A DNA stretch of 64,000 bases from Bacillota bacterium (GTDB lineage Bacteria; Bacillota; Clostridia; Christensenellales; UMGS416), in assembly GCA_023435705.1 (NCBI GenBank), contig JAEYRH010000008.1:124001-188000 (forward strand), read 5' to 3'. The notes beneath the pieces are model-generated. The model worked only from the letters and a program-made list of their open reading frames with translations, had not been told where the DNA came from and did not search any database. Shown here piece by piece: positions 34,991-43,165 of the stretch. Numbering within the stretch: the stretch's first letter is position 1; each line of letters opens with the position of its first letter. The position numbers and the translations under genes are program-made.

Positions 34991-35749
34991 ATGGAAATGG
35001 CAATCAAGGTGAATGGGCTGCAAAAGTCCTATCCGAAACTTCATGTGCTGAAAGGTGTGGATTTTGCGGTGGAAAAGGGCAGCATCTTTGCGCTGCTCGG
35101 CTCCAACGGCGCGGGCAAGACCACAGTGATCAAAATCCTCACAACGCTGCTTAGGCAGGACGGCGGCTCTGCCATCGTCAATGGCTTTGACACCGCGGTC
35201 AAGCCCGACCATGTGCGGCAGTCCATCAGCCTCACCGGGCAGTTCGCCGCCGTGGACGAGATCCTGACCGGGCAGGAAAATCTGGTCATGATCGCCAGGC
35301 TGCGGCACCTCAAGGGCCCGCGCCTGGTTGCCGAGGCCTTGCTGCACCGCTTCGGCCTGGCCGACGCCGCCGACCGCAGGGTCTCCACATATTCTGGCGG
35401 CATGCGCCGCAGGCTAGACATTGCGATGAGCCTCGTGGGCAACCCACAGCTCATTTTCCTGGACGAGCCCACCACGGGGCTCGATCCGGAGGCACGCCTC
35501 GAAGTCTGGAAAACTGTGCGGGAGCTTGCGCACAGCGGCACGACGGTGTTTCTAACCACGCAGTATCTGGAGGAAGCCGAGCAGCTGGCCGACCGCATCG
35601 CCATCCTGCACGAAGGCAGGATCATCGCAAACGGCACGCTCGATGAATTGAAGCAGCTGTTCCCGCCGGCCACGGTGGAGTATGTGGAAAAGCAGCCGAC
35701 GCTGGAGGAGATTTATCTGGCCATTGTGGGCAAAAAGGAGGGGAGGTAA
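34991..35749 (+). CDS. ABC transporter ATP-binding protein (drug-resistance type)
   Basis: A 252-residue ATPase. Walker A is GSNGAGKTT (about 37-45), the signature is YSGGMRRRLDIA, and Walker B is QLIFLDEPTTGLD, followed by the switch His-position region VFLTTQYLEEAEQLADRI. Here the H-loop His is Gln (TTQY), a common feature of the daunorubicin-resistance DrrA-like group. The C-terminal tail (EYVEKQPTLEEIYLAIVG) also fits DrrA. It pairs with the permease that begins right after its stop. Confidence 0.94.
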   Translation: MEMAIKVNGLQKSYPKLHVLKGVDFAVEKGSIFALLGSNGAGKTTVIKILTTLLRQDGGSAIVNGFDTAVKPDHVRQSISLTGQFAAVDEILTGQENLVMIARLRHLKGPRLVAEALLHRFGLADAADRRVSTYSGGMRRRLDIAMSLVGNPQLIFLDEPTTGLDPEARLEVWKTVRELAHSGTTVFLTTQYLEEAEQLADRIAILHEGRIIANGTLDELKQLFPPATVEYVEKQPTLEEIYLAIVGKKEGR

Positions 35750-36523
35750 ATGGAGACTGTCCGCAAACACGTCCTTGCTGACATGCTTGTGATGCTGGAG
35801 CGGTCCATGCGCCACATCATCCGCAGCATGGACACCATCATCACCGTCACGATCACACCGATTGCAATGATGCTGCTGTTCACCTATGTGTTCGGCGGGG
35901 CGATACAGGCCGGCACAGGCAACTATGTGGACTATATTCTGCCTGGCGTATTGCTGATGGCAATCGCCAGCGGCATCGCCTACACGGCCTACCGCCTGTT
36001 TATGGACATGCAGAGGGGCATCTTCGAGCGGTTCCACTCCATGCCCATTACACGGTCTGCTGCATTGTGGGGTCATGTTCTCACATCGCTCGTCTCCAAC
36101 GCCATCTCCGTTGCCGTCATCATCCTGGTGGCACTCGTAATGGGCTTCCGCCCGCAGGCGGGGGTTCTGCAATGGCTGGCTGTGGCGGCCATCCTCGGGC
36201 TGTTCACACTGGCACTGACGTGGCTCGCTGTGATTGCGGGCATATCCGCCAAATCAGTGGATGGCGCCGGCGCATTCTCCTACCCCCTCATCTTCCTTCC
36301 CTTCATCAGCTCGGCATTTGTGCCCACCGCGTCGATGCCGCCGGTAGTCCGCGCCTTTGCCGAAAACCAGCCGGTGACCGCCATTGTGGACACCATCCGC
36401 GCGCTGCTCTACGGCCAGCCTGCCGGCAACAGCATTTGGGCCGCCCTGGCCTGGTGCGCCGGGATCACGCTGGTGGCCGCCTACTTCGCGATGCGGATAT
36501 ACCGCAAGCGGGCAAGCCATTGA
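35750..36523 (+). CDS. ABC-2 type transporter permease
   Basis: A 257-residue six-helix membrane protein of the DrrB type. A cytoplasmic N-terminal segment is followed by TIITVTITPIAMMLLFTYVF, the helices around GVLLMAIASGIAYTA and the amphipathic RGIFERFHSMPITRSAALWG loop, which touches the ATPase. It starts directly after the ATPase stop with AGGGGAGG in front. Together they probably export a toxic or signalling compound. A GC hairpin follows at 36,557. Confidence 0.94.
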   Translation: METVRKHVLADMLVMLERSMRHIIRSMDTIITVTITPIAMMLLFTYVFGGAIQAGTGNYVDYILPGVLLMAIASGIAYTAYRLFMDMQRGIFERFHSMPITRSAALWGHVLTSLVSNAISVAVIILVALVMGFRPQAGVLQWLAVAAILGLFTLALTWLAVIAGISAKSVDGAGAFSYPLIFLPFISSAFVPTASMPPVVRAFAENQPVTAIVDTIRALLYGQPAGNSIWAALAWCAGITLVAAYFAMRIYRKRASH

Positions 36524-36556
36524 TTCAGTTGAAACCAATTCGGAATGAAACAGCAG

Positions 36557-36579
36557 GAGCCCCGGCAACGCCGGGGCTC
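36557..36579. terminator. GC-rich hairpin between convergent genes
   Basis: GAGCCCCGGC (36557-36566), AAC loop and GCCGGGGCTC (36570-36579), a 10-bp perfect stem. There is no T-run directly after it on either strand, so it is a weak intrinsic terminator but well placed between the ABC operon and the convergent methyltransferase. Confidence 0.55.
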
Positions 36580-36587
36580 TGAGCGAT

Positions 36588-37379
36588 TTACTTTTTCCCA
36601 ATAACCACGCCATGGTTGCTCGCACCCAGAATGGATTTCTCTCTGCAAATAGCATACTGATAATCACACCAGGTCTGAAAATGCACCTGAGTCAAGCCAT
36701 TCACGGTGCTTCGCAGCAACGGCGAGATGCCGTCCTGGGCAAAATGGTCCACAAGGCTCAGCCCTGCCTCACGAACGCTTGCTTCCATCTCCTCTGGCGT
36801 GGAGAAATAGTTATCAGTCCAGAAACACTTGGGGTCATCATGGAGCATTACCCCAGTTTCTGTGACCTGCCTTGTCAGCCGATCATCCAAATACGCATTA
36901 TTTGAAGATGCTACATAGGCCATCACAAAGAAGCGGCTGATATAGGAAACCACCACAAGCCCACCGGTTTTGGCAACCCGGCGACACTCCGCCATGCATT
37001 TATCTCTCATGGATTTATCAGTGAGGTGGTAGAACGGGCCCATGCACAGCACCACATCGAAGCTTTCATCGGCAAACCCACTCAGGTCTGTGGCATCCTG
37101 CACTGCGGTTGAAATGGAAAATTGCTTTCCGGCAAGGCATCGCTTGATGTAGTCGATGTGGCGTGGGGTAATGTCAGTGGCAGTGACATCATAGCCCCTC
37201 TCCGCATAATGGAAGGAGTAGATGCCCGCGCCCGCAGCGCAGTCGAGCATCCTGCCATTGGGCGGCAACCATTCTCCCAAAACGCGCACGGTTGTCAAAA
37301 ACTCAACTCTCCGCGCTTGGTCAGTGGCCAACCGGTCTTCTTCGCGATAGTTCTCATAGCTTGCGACGACGAATTCCAT
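36588..37379 (-). CDS. Class I SAM-dependent methyltransferase
   Basis: A 263-residue methyltransferase with motif I MLDCAAGAGIYSFHYAERGY (residues 44-63), the acidic end of strand 2 VTATDITPRHI, motif post-II AVQDATDLSGF and motif IV FDVVLCMGPFYHLTD. The gene has a good RBS (GGAGGATAG). The substrate class is not clear; the GPFYHL motif is common in small-molecule methyltransferases of Firmicutes, including those near drug exporters. It stands alone between two hairpins. Confidence 0.9.
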   Translation of the reverse strand: MEFVVASYENYREEDRLATDQARRVEFLTTVRVLGEWLPPNGRMLDCAAGAGIYSFHYAERGYDVTATDITPRHIDYIKRCLAGKQFSISTAVQDATDLSGFADESFDVVLCMGPFYHLTDKSMRDKCMAECRRVAKTGGLVVVSYISRFFVMAYVASSNNAYLDDRLTRQVTETGVMLHDDPKCFWTDNYFSTPEEMEASVREAGLSLVDHFAQDGISPLLRSTVNGLTQVHFQTWCDYQYAICREKSILGASNHGVVIGKK

Positions 37380-37464
37380 GATACTCTATCCTCCAACTTT
37401 CCATTTGGCGAACGAGAATTATAGTGATTGTAATACAAGTTTATATATGAATCAATCCAACCAA

Positions 37465-37494
37465 TAGACAAAAGCCCCGGCAACAGCCGGGGCT
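37465..37494 (-). terminator. Terminator of the DUF4349 lipoprotein gene
   Basis: AGCCCCGGC (37473-37481) pairs with GCCGGGGCT (37486-37494); on the minus strand the stem is followed by TTTTGT. It is almost identical to the hairpin at 36,557. Confidence 0.8.
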
Positions 37495-37517
37495 CCCCAA
37501 ACCTCGACTTACAAGCT

Positions 37518-38438
37518 TTACTTGGCCTGCTTCTTCCCCTTCTTACCAGCCGCCCGGACGATGAAGATGATCGCAAGCACCACAATGGCGATCAGCAGCA
37601 GCGGCACCGCCGCGTAGGACAACCCAATCATCAGCCCGGAGAACGCGTTGAGAGTCCAGTTGAAGCTGTCGGAAAGCCCGCGGGTGATCTTCTGCCACAC
37701 CGCCGCAAACCCCCAGAACTCCACGCCCTTGTCCGGATCCTTTTCCACAACCACAGCAGGAGGTGCCGGTTGCCGGATGTAGATGCGCACGGTGGCAAAC
37801 CCAACCTGGTTGTCATATAGCCTGAGCTGGCCCTTGTATTGCTCGATCTCCTGTTGCACTGCGTTGAGTTCACGGCGCACAGCGAGGATATCCTCCACCT
37901 TCACGGCCTGCTCCATGATTTTAAGGAGTTGGGTTTCCTGCGCCTGGGCGTTGCGGAGGGCCGACTCCATGTCAGTGTATTGGGCGGTGACATCCTGTGA
38001 GGACACATTTTTGCTGATGCCCTTGCCCAACGTGCCGATGTAGGTGGTGAACTCCTTGAGCTTCTCCGGCGCGATCCGCACGGTGATGTAGCTTTGGGCG
38101 TCGCGCTTGTCCACATAGATCTGGCTGTCGGCAAGATAACCGCCCAGCTCAACGACTTTGTCGGAAATCTTATCGGCAGTGGCCTGGGCGTCTTCTGCCT
38201 CCATCACGATTTCGGCGTTGTAGATGATCTTCTTTCCGGACTGGGCTGCATTGCCGGGGTCAATCACCGTGGAGCCGCCGTTGTCAATGGACTTTCCCTC
38301 GTCAGCCGCCGGCGCGCTGGTTGCCTGCGGCATTGCCTCATTGCGGTCGGCACCAGACGGTGCTTGCGTGGAGCACCCAGCCATCAGGGCAACTACCATC
38401 ATCACGGCCAATGCAATGATCCAAAGCTTTTGTTTCAT
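37518..38438 (-). CDS. DUF4349 lipoprotein
   Basis: A 306-residue protein with a lipoprotein signal (MKQKLWIIALAVMMVVALMA then Cys in LMAGC near residue 22). A disordered S/A/P linker is followed by the DUF4349 domain (KKIIYNAEIVMEAEDAQATA ... LGGYLADSQIYVDKRDAQSY), a coiled coil (QAQETQLLKIMEQAVKVEDI) and a C-terminal membrane helix (AAVPLLLIAIVVLAIIFIVR) with a basic tail. This architecture is typical of the family, whose role is unknown but is tied to the envelope. I used the ATG with AAGGAG upstream. Confidence 0.92.
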   Translation of the reverse strand: MKQKLWIIALAVMMVVALMAGCSTQAPSGADRNEAMPQATSAPAADEGKSIDNGGSTVIDPGNAAQSGKKIIYNAEIVMEAEDAQATADKISDKVVELGGYLADSQIYVDKRDAQSYITVRIAPEKLKEFTTYIGTLGKGISKNVSSQDVTAQYTDMESALRNAQAQETQLLKIMEQAVKVEDILAVRRELNAVQQEIEQYKGQLRLYDNQVGFATVRIYIRQPAPPAVVVEKDPDKGVEFWGFAAVWQKITRGLSDSFNWTLNAFSGLMIGLSYAAVPLLLIAIVVLAIIFIVRAAGKKGKKQAK

Positions 38439-38595
38439 TTTGAGCAGTCTCCTTTCCAAATAGGGTCCTTACTCCATGCCCATTGTGCTGCCAATATATG
38501 GATTTGTCAATATGCCAGTAGGACGGCCACAGATTCCAGATGGTTCCAAGGGCAGGCTGTTTCCCGTAGCTTCGGCTTGTGCTACAATGGCTGGG

Positions 38596-38994
38596 ATGAA
38601 GCTGATTACGCAGTTGAAATTGAGATACGGTGACTTTATCATCCTGGCCTTGGTGGCGCTGCTTGCCGGCGGGGCTTTTTGGCTGGGCGCGCAAAGCCGC
38701 GCGGCCGGCGGCGACGCCGTGGCCGAGGTGTGGCAAAACGGCAAGCTCACGCGCATTGTGCGCCTGAACGAGCTGGCCAGCCCGGTGAAATTCGCGCTGG
38801 ATGGAGCCTATCACAACACCATTGAGGCCGAGCGAGGCCGCATCCGCTTTGAGGATGCCGACTGCCCGGACAGGGTGTGTGTGCACACCGGTTGGGTTTC
38901 CAAGCCCGGGCAGACCACTGCCTGCGTGCCCAACCGGGCGCTGATCAAGATCGTGGGCAGCGCTGCGCCTGAGGAAGACGTGGTGATCCGATGA
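38596..38994 (+). CDS. NusG domain II-containing protein
   Basis: A 132-residue membrane-anchored protein. One N-terminal helix (FIILALVALLAGGAFWLGA) is followed by a NusG-domain-II beta barrel with the family signature DADCPDRVCVHTGWVSKPGQ and ACVPNRALIKI. Such proteins are usually found with a Gx transporter and FAD:protein FMN transferase or RNF genes in Clostridia. The start ATG at 38596 lacks a clear SD; a TACAAT at 38583-38588 could be a -10, making the message leaderless or starting at the ATG at 38587. The 3' end overlaps the next gene by 4 bp. Confidence 0.88.
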   Translation: MKLITQLKLRYGDFIILALVALLAGGAFWLGAQSRAAGGDAVAEVWQNGKLTRIVRLNELASPVKFALDGAYHNTIEAERGRIRFEDADCPDRVCVHTGWVSKPGQTTACVPNRALIKIVGSAAPEEDVVIR

Positions 38995-39521
38995 GCGGGA
39001 GGAAGCTGAACGCAAAAAAGCTGGCATTGGCCGGCATGCTCACGGCGGTGGCGGCAGCGCTTTCCGTGCTGGAGCGGTTTCTGCCGTTGCAGGCAGTGAT
39101 CCCGCTGCCCGGCGTGAAGCTGGGGCTGGCCAATGTGGTCACGATGTTTGCGCTGTTCTTTCTGGATTTCAAACTGTCCGCCGCCATCGTGCTGGCCCGG
39201 TGCCTGCTGGGTGCGCTGCTGGGCGGCGGGCCCACTGGGTTTTTGTTTTCACTCACCGGATCGATGCTGGCACTGGTGGTGATGGCGCTGCTGAAACCCG
39301 GCCACGGCAAGGCATTTTCGCTCTTTGGCATCAGCGTGGCGGGGGCAGCAGCGCACAACCTGGGCCAGGTGCTGGTGGCGGCGGCAATGCTGGGCGACAT
39401 GGCAGTGCTGGGCTATCTGCCGGCATTGCTGGCAACCGGCGTGATCACCGGCGTGCTCACCGCTGCCGCGGCAATGCCCTTCTTCGCAAAATTCCATAAA
39501 ACGGGGCTGACAGGCGCATAA
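38991..39521 (+). CDS. Gx transporter family protein (HepSI/ECF S-component-like)
   Basis: A 176-residue, five- to six-helix membrane protein, annotated in databases as heptaprenyl diphosphate synthase component I or Gx transporter. The GVKLGLANVVTMFALFFLDF and LLGGGPTGFLFSLTGSM motifs are typical, and the fold resembles ECF transporter S-components. Coupled by ATGA overlap to the NusG-II gene, a pairing conserved in Firmicutes. The substrate is not established; the prenyl-synthase name is historic and not supported by catalytic motifs here. Confidence 0.9.
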   Translation: MSGRKLNAKKLALAGMLTAVAAALSVLERFLPLQAVIPLPGVKLGLANVVTMFALFFLDFKLSAAIVLARCLLGALLGGGPTGFLFSLTGSMLALVVMALLKPGHGKAFSLFGISVAGAAAHNLGQVLVAAAMLGDMAVLGYLPALLATGVITGVLTAAAAMPFFAKFHKTGLTGA

Positions 39522-39578
39522 GCACAGAAGCGCCCGGACAACCAGGCTTGCCACCATTGGCAACACTGGGAGGACGAG

Positions 39579-40628
39579 ATGAACCGTATGGGAAAAATGC
39601 TTGTACTCATTGCCCTTGCATTCGCCGTGCTGCTGCTGTCAGCAGCGGCCTTCCCCTCCCCTGCCGCGTACCCTCCAAATGGCCCGGTGATGGTGCTGAA
39701 AACGCCGGTTCCAACAGCCACGCCCGCCTCACCCGCGCAACCCTGTGACTTCCTCAAAGGTGATCTGGCTGGCACCGGTGCGTCGGCAGTCGAACAGCTG
39801 CTGTCCGCCTGGGGCTTCCAATATTTCACCCCTGACGGGAAGTGGGCAGACGAAGACGCTTATGAGCTTAAGCTTTTTCAACGTTGGGCGGGCCGCAAAC
39901 CCACCGGCGTTTTCGACGCGGACACGCGAAAAAGCCTGTTGATTGCGTGGCAGGACTGGGGCGAAAATGAAATCCCCCGGCAGAAGCTGCCGCTGGAGGG
40001 CCGCTCCATCGGCATCAACCCTGGCCATCAAAAGAAGGGCAACTATGACAAGGAGCGGGAGTCACCCGAAGCCGGCAGCACGCTGAAAGCCAAGGTGACG
40101 TCCGGCACGCAGGGAGTATCAAGCCGCGTGCCCGAATATGTGGTGACGCTGCAGGTGGGCTTGAAGCTGCGCGACAAGCTGGAAGCGATGGGCGCGCGGG
40201 TGCTGATGGCCCGCACCACCCACGCGGTGAACATCAGCAACGGCGAGCGGGCCCGCGCCATGAACACCGCCGGGGTGCAGGTGTATCTGTCATTGCATTG
40301 CGACGGCAACAACAGCCGCAGCATCACGGGCATCCACACGATCATGCCGGCAAAGCGGGGCTACCAGACCGGCGATGTGCTCGCAAAGAGCCAGAAGTTC
40401 GCCGCACTCATCCAGGAAGAGAGCCTCAAGGGCACAGGGGCCAAAGACAAGGGTTGTTATCCGCGGTCTGACCTCTCCAGCCTGAACTGGGCGAAGATGC
40501 CCACGTGCCTGATTGAGATGGGGTATATGACCAATGTGGCGGAGGACAAGAAGTTGGTGACTGGCGCCTATCAGGACAAGCTGGCGCAGGCAATGGCCAA
40601 GGCAATCCAGCGGTATTTTGAGGAGTAG
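39579..40628 (+). CDS. N-acetylmuramoyl-L-alanine amidase (Amidase_3) with peptidoglycan-binding region
   Basis: A 349-residue exported cell-wall hydrolase that cleaves the amide between MurNAc and the stem peptide. A signal peptide (MLVLIALAFAVLLLSAAAFP) and a T/P-rich linker lead to a PG_binding_1-like domain (about 60-130; LLSAWGFQYFTPDGKWAD ... FQRWAGRKPTGVFDADT). The Amidase_3 domain follows (about 140-349), with zinc ligands in INPGHQ, the Glu after SSRVPE, and LSLHCDGN, and the catalytic Glu in CLIEMGYMTNVAED. The RBS GGGAGGACG is good. A spacing of 57 bp from the Gx transporter suggests cotranscription. Confidence 0.93.
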   Translation: MNRMGKMLVLIALAFAVLLLSAAAFPSPAAYPPNGPVMVLKTPVPTATPASPAQPCDFLKGDLAGTGASAVEQLLSAWGFQYFTPDGKWADEDAYELKLFQRWAGRKPTGVFDADTRKSLLIAWQDWGENEIPRQKLPLEGRSIGINPGHQKKGNYDKERESPEAGSTLKAKVTSGTQGVSSRVPEYVVTLQVGLKLRDKLEAMGARVLMARTTHAVNISNGERARAMNTAGVQVYLSLHCDGNNSRSITGIHTIMPAKRGYQTGDVLAKSQKFAALIQEESLKGTGAKDKGCYPRSDLSSLNWAKMPTCLIEMGYMTNVAEDKKLVTGAYQDKLAQAMAKAIQRYFEE

Positions 40629-40678
40629 GGAATAGGTTCGCCAATCTTGAGATTTCTCAACGTGAGGAGGCGGGCTTG

Positions 40679-41435
40679 ATGGAAGAGTATATTGCACAAA
40701 ACCGGGCTGCGTGGGAGCACGATGCGTATCACTTCTGGGTAAAACAATCCGGATCGCCATCAGAGCTGGCAAAAGAAATGACAGCAAATCCTCGCGCAAT
40801 GCTGAGGAAGTATGCGCAGTATTTTGAGTCGTTTGAAGGCCTGAAGATCGCAAACATCTGCGGCTCCTGTGGGAAGAAAGCCATCCCCCCTCGCGTTGCT
40901 CGGTGCCCAAGTGACCATTTTTGACATTTCTGAATCCAACAAACGATATGCATGCGAGACCGCGGCGGCAGCAAATGTGGAAATCGAATACGTTGTAGGC
41001 GATGTATTGAGCATTGATATCACCAAATACGGCAATTGCTTTGATATTGTGTTTATGGAGGGCGGCATTCTGCACTATTTCCACGACATTGACCGGTTCT
41101 TCGGCATCATGAATCGCATTCTTCGGAGCGGTGGAAAGATGATTTGCAGTGATTTTCATCCGTTTCAAAAGATCATGGACATACTGGAATTCGGGCAACC
41201 CACATCCACCAACTATTTTTCCACGGAGATCATTAAGGCTGAAATGGCACACGCTCGGTTTTATCCAGATGAAGAGCGAAATAAGTTTCCGTTATGCAGT
41301 TTGAGGAAATACACGCTCAGTGAAATCATCAACTCCGTGGTTGAAAACGGCTTTGAGGTCAAACGATTCGACGAGCATCCGGCCTGGACAAACAGCAATT
41401 TGCCGGGGGAGTTTACGATTCTGGCAAGCCTCTAA
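40679..41435 (+). pseudogene. SAM-dependent methyltransferase gene with frameshift
   Basis: The frame from ATG 40679 (RBS GAGGAGG) gives MEEYIAQNRAAWEHDAYHFW to LKIANICGSCGKKAIP (motif I, G-S-C-G-K-K), then leaves the family pattern after a run of six C's at 40885-40890. The next frame continues ALLGAQVTIFDISESNKRYA (motif II), VVGDVLSIDITKYGNCFDIV (motifs III-IV) and runs to 41435. Removing one C joins them into a 251-residue methyltransferase. Either the gene is disrupted, phase-variable at the C-tract, or the read has a homopolymer error. Confidence 0.85.
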
Positions 41436-41455
41436 GGATTATCAAACCTGTAGCT

Positions 41456-41529
41456 CGGGCCGGGACGAAGCCCCAGGTTGCATAGGCGAGCAGCATCCGT
41501 AGGATGCGACCAGCCGGCCCCTACTGGGG
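41456..41529 (+). repeat. Dispersed intergenic repeat (second locus)
   Basis: CGGGCCGGGACGAAGCCC (41456-41473) and CCGGCCCCTACTGGGG (41514-41529) bracket a GCATCC/GGATGC hairpin (41493-41498, 41502-41507). The outer phrases match those at 28,734-28,852; the first also matches 29,366-29,384 in reverse. The ends can pair (GGGCCGG with CCGGCCC). Confidence 0.65.
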
Positions 41530-41586
41530 GGGGAGCAAACTCAATGCATATGCAGTCTAGACTCATCAATCTACCTCATTTTCTAT

Positions 41587-42360
41587 TTATAATATACTTC
41601 TAAAGTATCTCACAGTCTCCTCCGCTACTGATTCATAATCATACTGATATGCATCAAAGGAAGCAGGCCCATCAAACCCTACAGAGCGAAGTTTTGTGAT
41701 ATATTCCGGTAAATTCATATCTCCCTCGAAAGGAACAAGGTGATTATGGATCCCATGCTTCATATTCTCCAGATGAGCATGCACAATTAGTTTTCCGCAT
41801 TTTTCAATTGATGCCATAGGGTCGGGATCCTGGAGAAAAATGTGCCCAATATCTGCATTGACCCGCAACATCGGAGAGCTTATCTCAGAAAATAGATTCA
41901 GCATTGTTTCTGTATTATCAACAACAAAACCCGGTTCAAACTCCATCGCAAGAAAAACACCATGTTCTTCTGCATAATCACATAGCCTCTTTGTTGCCTG
42001 GACTTGACGGTTCCATTGCTGTTTTAACGGCTCATTTTCATTTCTCAAAGCACCGTTGATGATCACAATCTGAGAACCAAGTTCTTTCGCAACTGCAATA
42101 GCATTCTTCACCACGTCAAATTTGACTTCGCTTTCCGTATAGTCCATATGGGCTCCTACAGAACAGGCTTTTACACGATAATCAGCAAGAATATCTTTCA
42201 TTCTAGAAGCAAAACCATCAGCGAAGAATTCTTCTCGCACTGAAAAATCACGTGAATAAACGCCAATTTCAACGCCATCAAACCCCTTCGCCATGATGCG
42301 TTTGATGGCATCCTCATAGGTGTTCGTAGGAATCATTTGAGTGCGCCCAAGCAAATACAT
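41587..42360 (-). CDS. Sugar phosphate isomerase/epimerase family protein
   Basis: A 257-residue TIM-barrel protein of the AP-endonuclease-2-like (xylose isomerase-like) superfamily: GFDGVEIGVYSRDFS near the N-terminus, metal ligands probably in AMEFEPGF (Glu), VNADIGHI (Asp, His), HAHLEN (His) and FDAYQYD. These enzymes isomerise or epimerise sugars or polyols with a divalent metal. Start at 42360 after AAGGAGAG; an upstream in-frame ATG at 42438 is not supported. It is A+T-rich relative to neighbours and stands apart from sugar genes. Substrate unknown. Confidence 0.85.
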   Translation of the reverse strand: MYLLGRTQMIPTNTYEDAIKRIMAKGFDGVEIGVYSRDFSVREEFFADGFASRMKDILADYRVKACSVGAHMDYTESEVKFDVVKNAIAVAKELGSQIVIINGALRNENEPLKQQWNRQVQATKRLCDYAEEHGVFLAMEFEPGFVVDNTETMLNLFSEISSPMLRVNADIGHIFLQDPDPMASIEKCGKLIVHAHLENMKHGIHNHLVPFEGDMNLPEYITKLRSVGFDGPASFDAYQYDYESVAEETVRYFRSIL

Positions 42361-42434
42361 TATTCTTCTCTCCTTACAAAGTCGTTGATATAGTATTCTA
42401 TACTGCAAAACGCTCACCCACCCCAGGCATCCTC

Positions 42435-42500
42435 TCACAGGTTGCCGAGATGCGGCAGCACCAAGCCAAACTCATCCAGGTAGAATGCATAGTTTTGTCT
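42435..42500 (-). pseudogene. Possible gene remnant encoding a C-terminal peptide
   Basis: In the frame one base off the kinase-like gene, the DNA past its stop encodes RQNYAFYLDEFGLVLPHLGN then a stop at 42435-42437. It looks like the C-terminus of a real protein rather than random DNA. It may be the original end of the kinase-like gene after an indel, or the tail of a deleted gene. Confidence 0.3.
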
Positions 42501-43053
42501 GCCACAGGTATTCCTTTACAATCCATTCTGCATTTTCAGCAATAGCTCTGGTGCCATCCACCCTCAAAACCGGGCAAGGCAACTCTGCCACCCATTTTTC
42601 GTGTTGTATTAGGCATGCTTGCGGCGCAATATCTGTATCATAACGTCGGGCGCAAGCAAGATAATCACGATATACCTCGCTGGCCTCATACATATCGCCG
42701 CCCGGAAGAACCCTTGCCCCCCAGCGGGCAATCGAGCGGGAGCGAATCCGCTCTGCCCGCAGTTCGGCAGGCGCAGTCATAAACACTGCCAGATCAAAGA
42801 AAGGCTCAAACGCCTTGCGGATGCTCCACATAGAACCTGACATTACAAAATTGGGATGTGGCAAAATCTCACGCATTAAATGCTCTGTCCGCTCTTCCTT
42901 TGAGCGAAAAACGGTATATGGGATTTCTGTGTCCCACCGCCAATGGTAATCATCCAGATCAAAATGCTGGAAACCAAGCCGCCTGGCAACTTCCTTGCCA
43001 AGCGTGGTATCTCCTACACCCATCGCGCCAAACAAAATAATCCCTCTAGACAT
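42472..43053 (-). CDS. P-loop kinase-like protein with altered Walker A
   Basis: A 193-residue protein shaped like shikimate/adenylate kinase-type NMP kinases: GIILFGAMGVGDTTLGKEVA, the Asp-rich base site FQHFDLDDYHW, a Walker-B-like strand PNFVMSGSMWSI and a lid with RIRSRSIARWGARV. In the P-loop (residues 9-17) the invariant Lys is Asp15 (GVGDTT instead of GVGKTT). Without it ATP phosphate binding should be impaired, unless this single codon is a read error (GAT for AAA/AAG needs two changes). The annotation as a kinase is by fold; activity is doubtful. Confidence 0.7.
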   Translation of the reverse strand: MSRGIILFGAMGVGDTTLGKEVARRLGFQHFDLDDYHWRWDTEIPYTVFRSKEERTEHLMREILPHPNFVMSGSMWSIRKAFEPFFDLAVFMTAPAELRAERIRSRSIARWGARVLPGGDMYEASEVYRDYLACARRYDTDIAPQACLIQHEKWVAELPCPVLRVDGTRAIAENAEWIVKEYLWQTKLCILPG

Positions 43054-43165
43054 TGAATATCACAACACCTTTCAAACTAAGGGCACTCTGCAAGGAACCT
43101 GTTTGCATGCTATCCAGCTTTCCATAAGCCCCCCCCAGCTTAACAATGACCGTTGTGTAATGTGC

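Noticed and set aside
40676..40924. An independent 82-codon protein at the methyltransferase start
   Set aside because: Its sequence stops making sense after the C6 tract while the family pattern continues in the next frame; it is one gene split by an indel.
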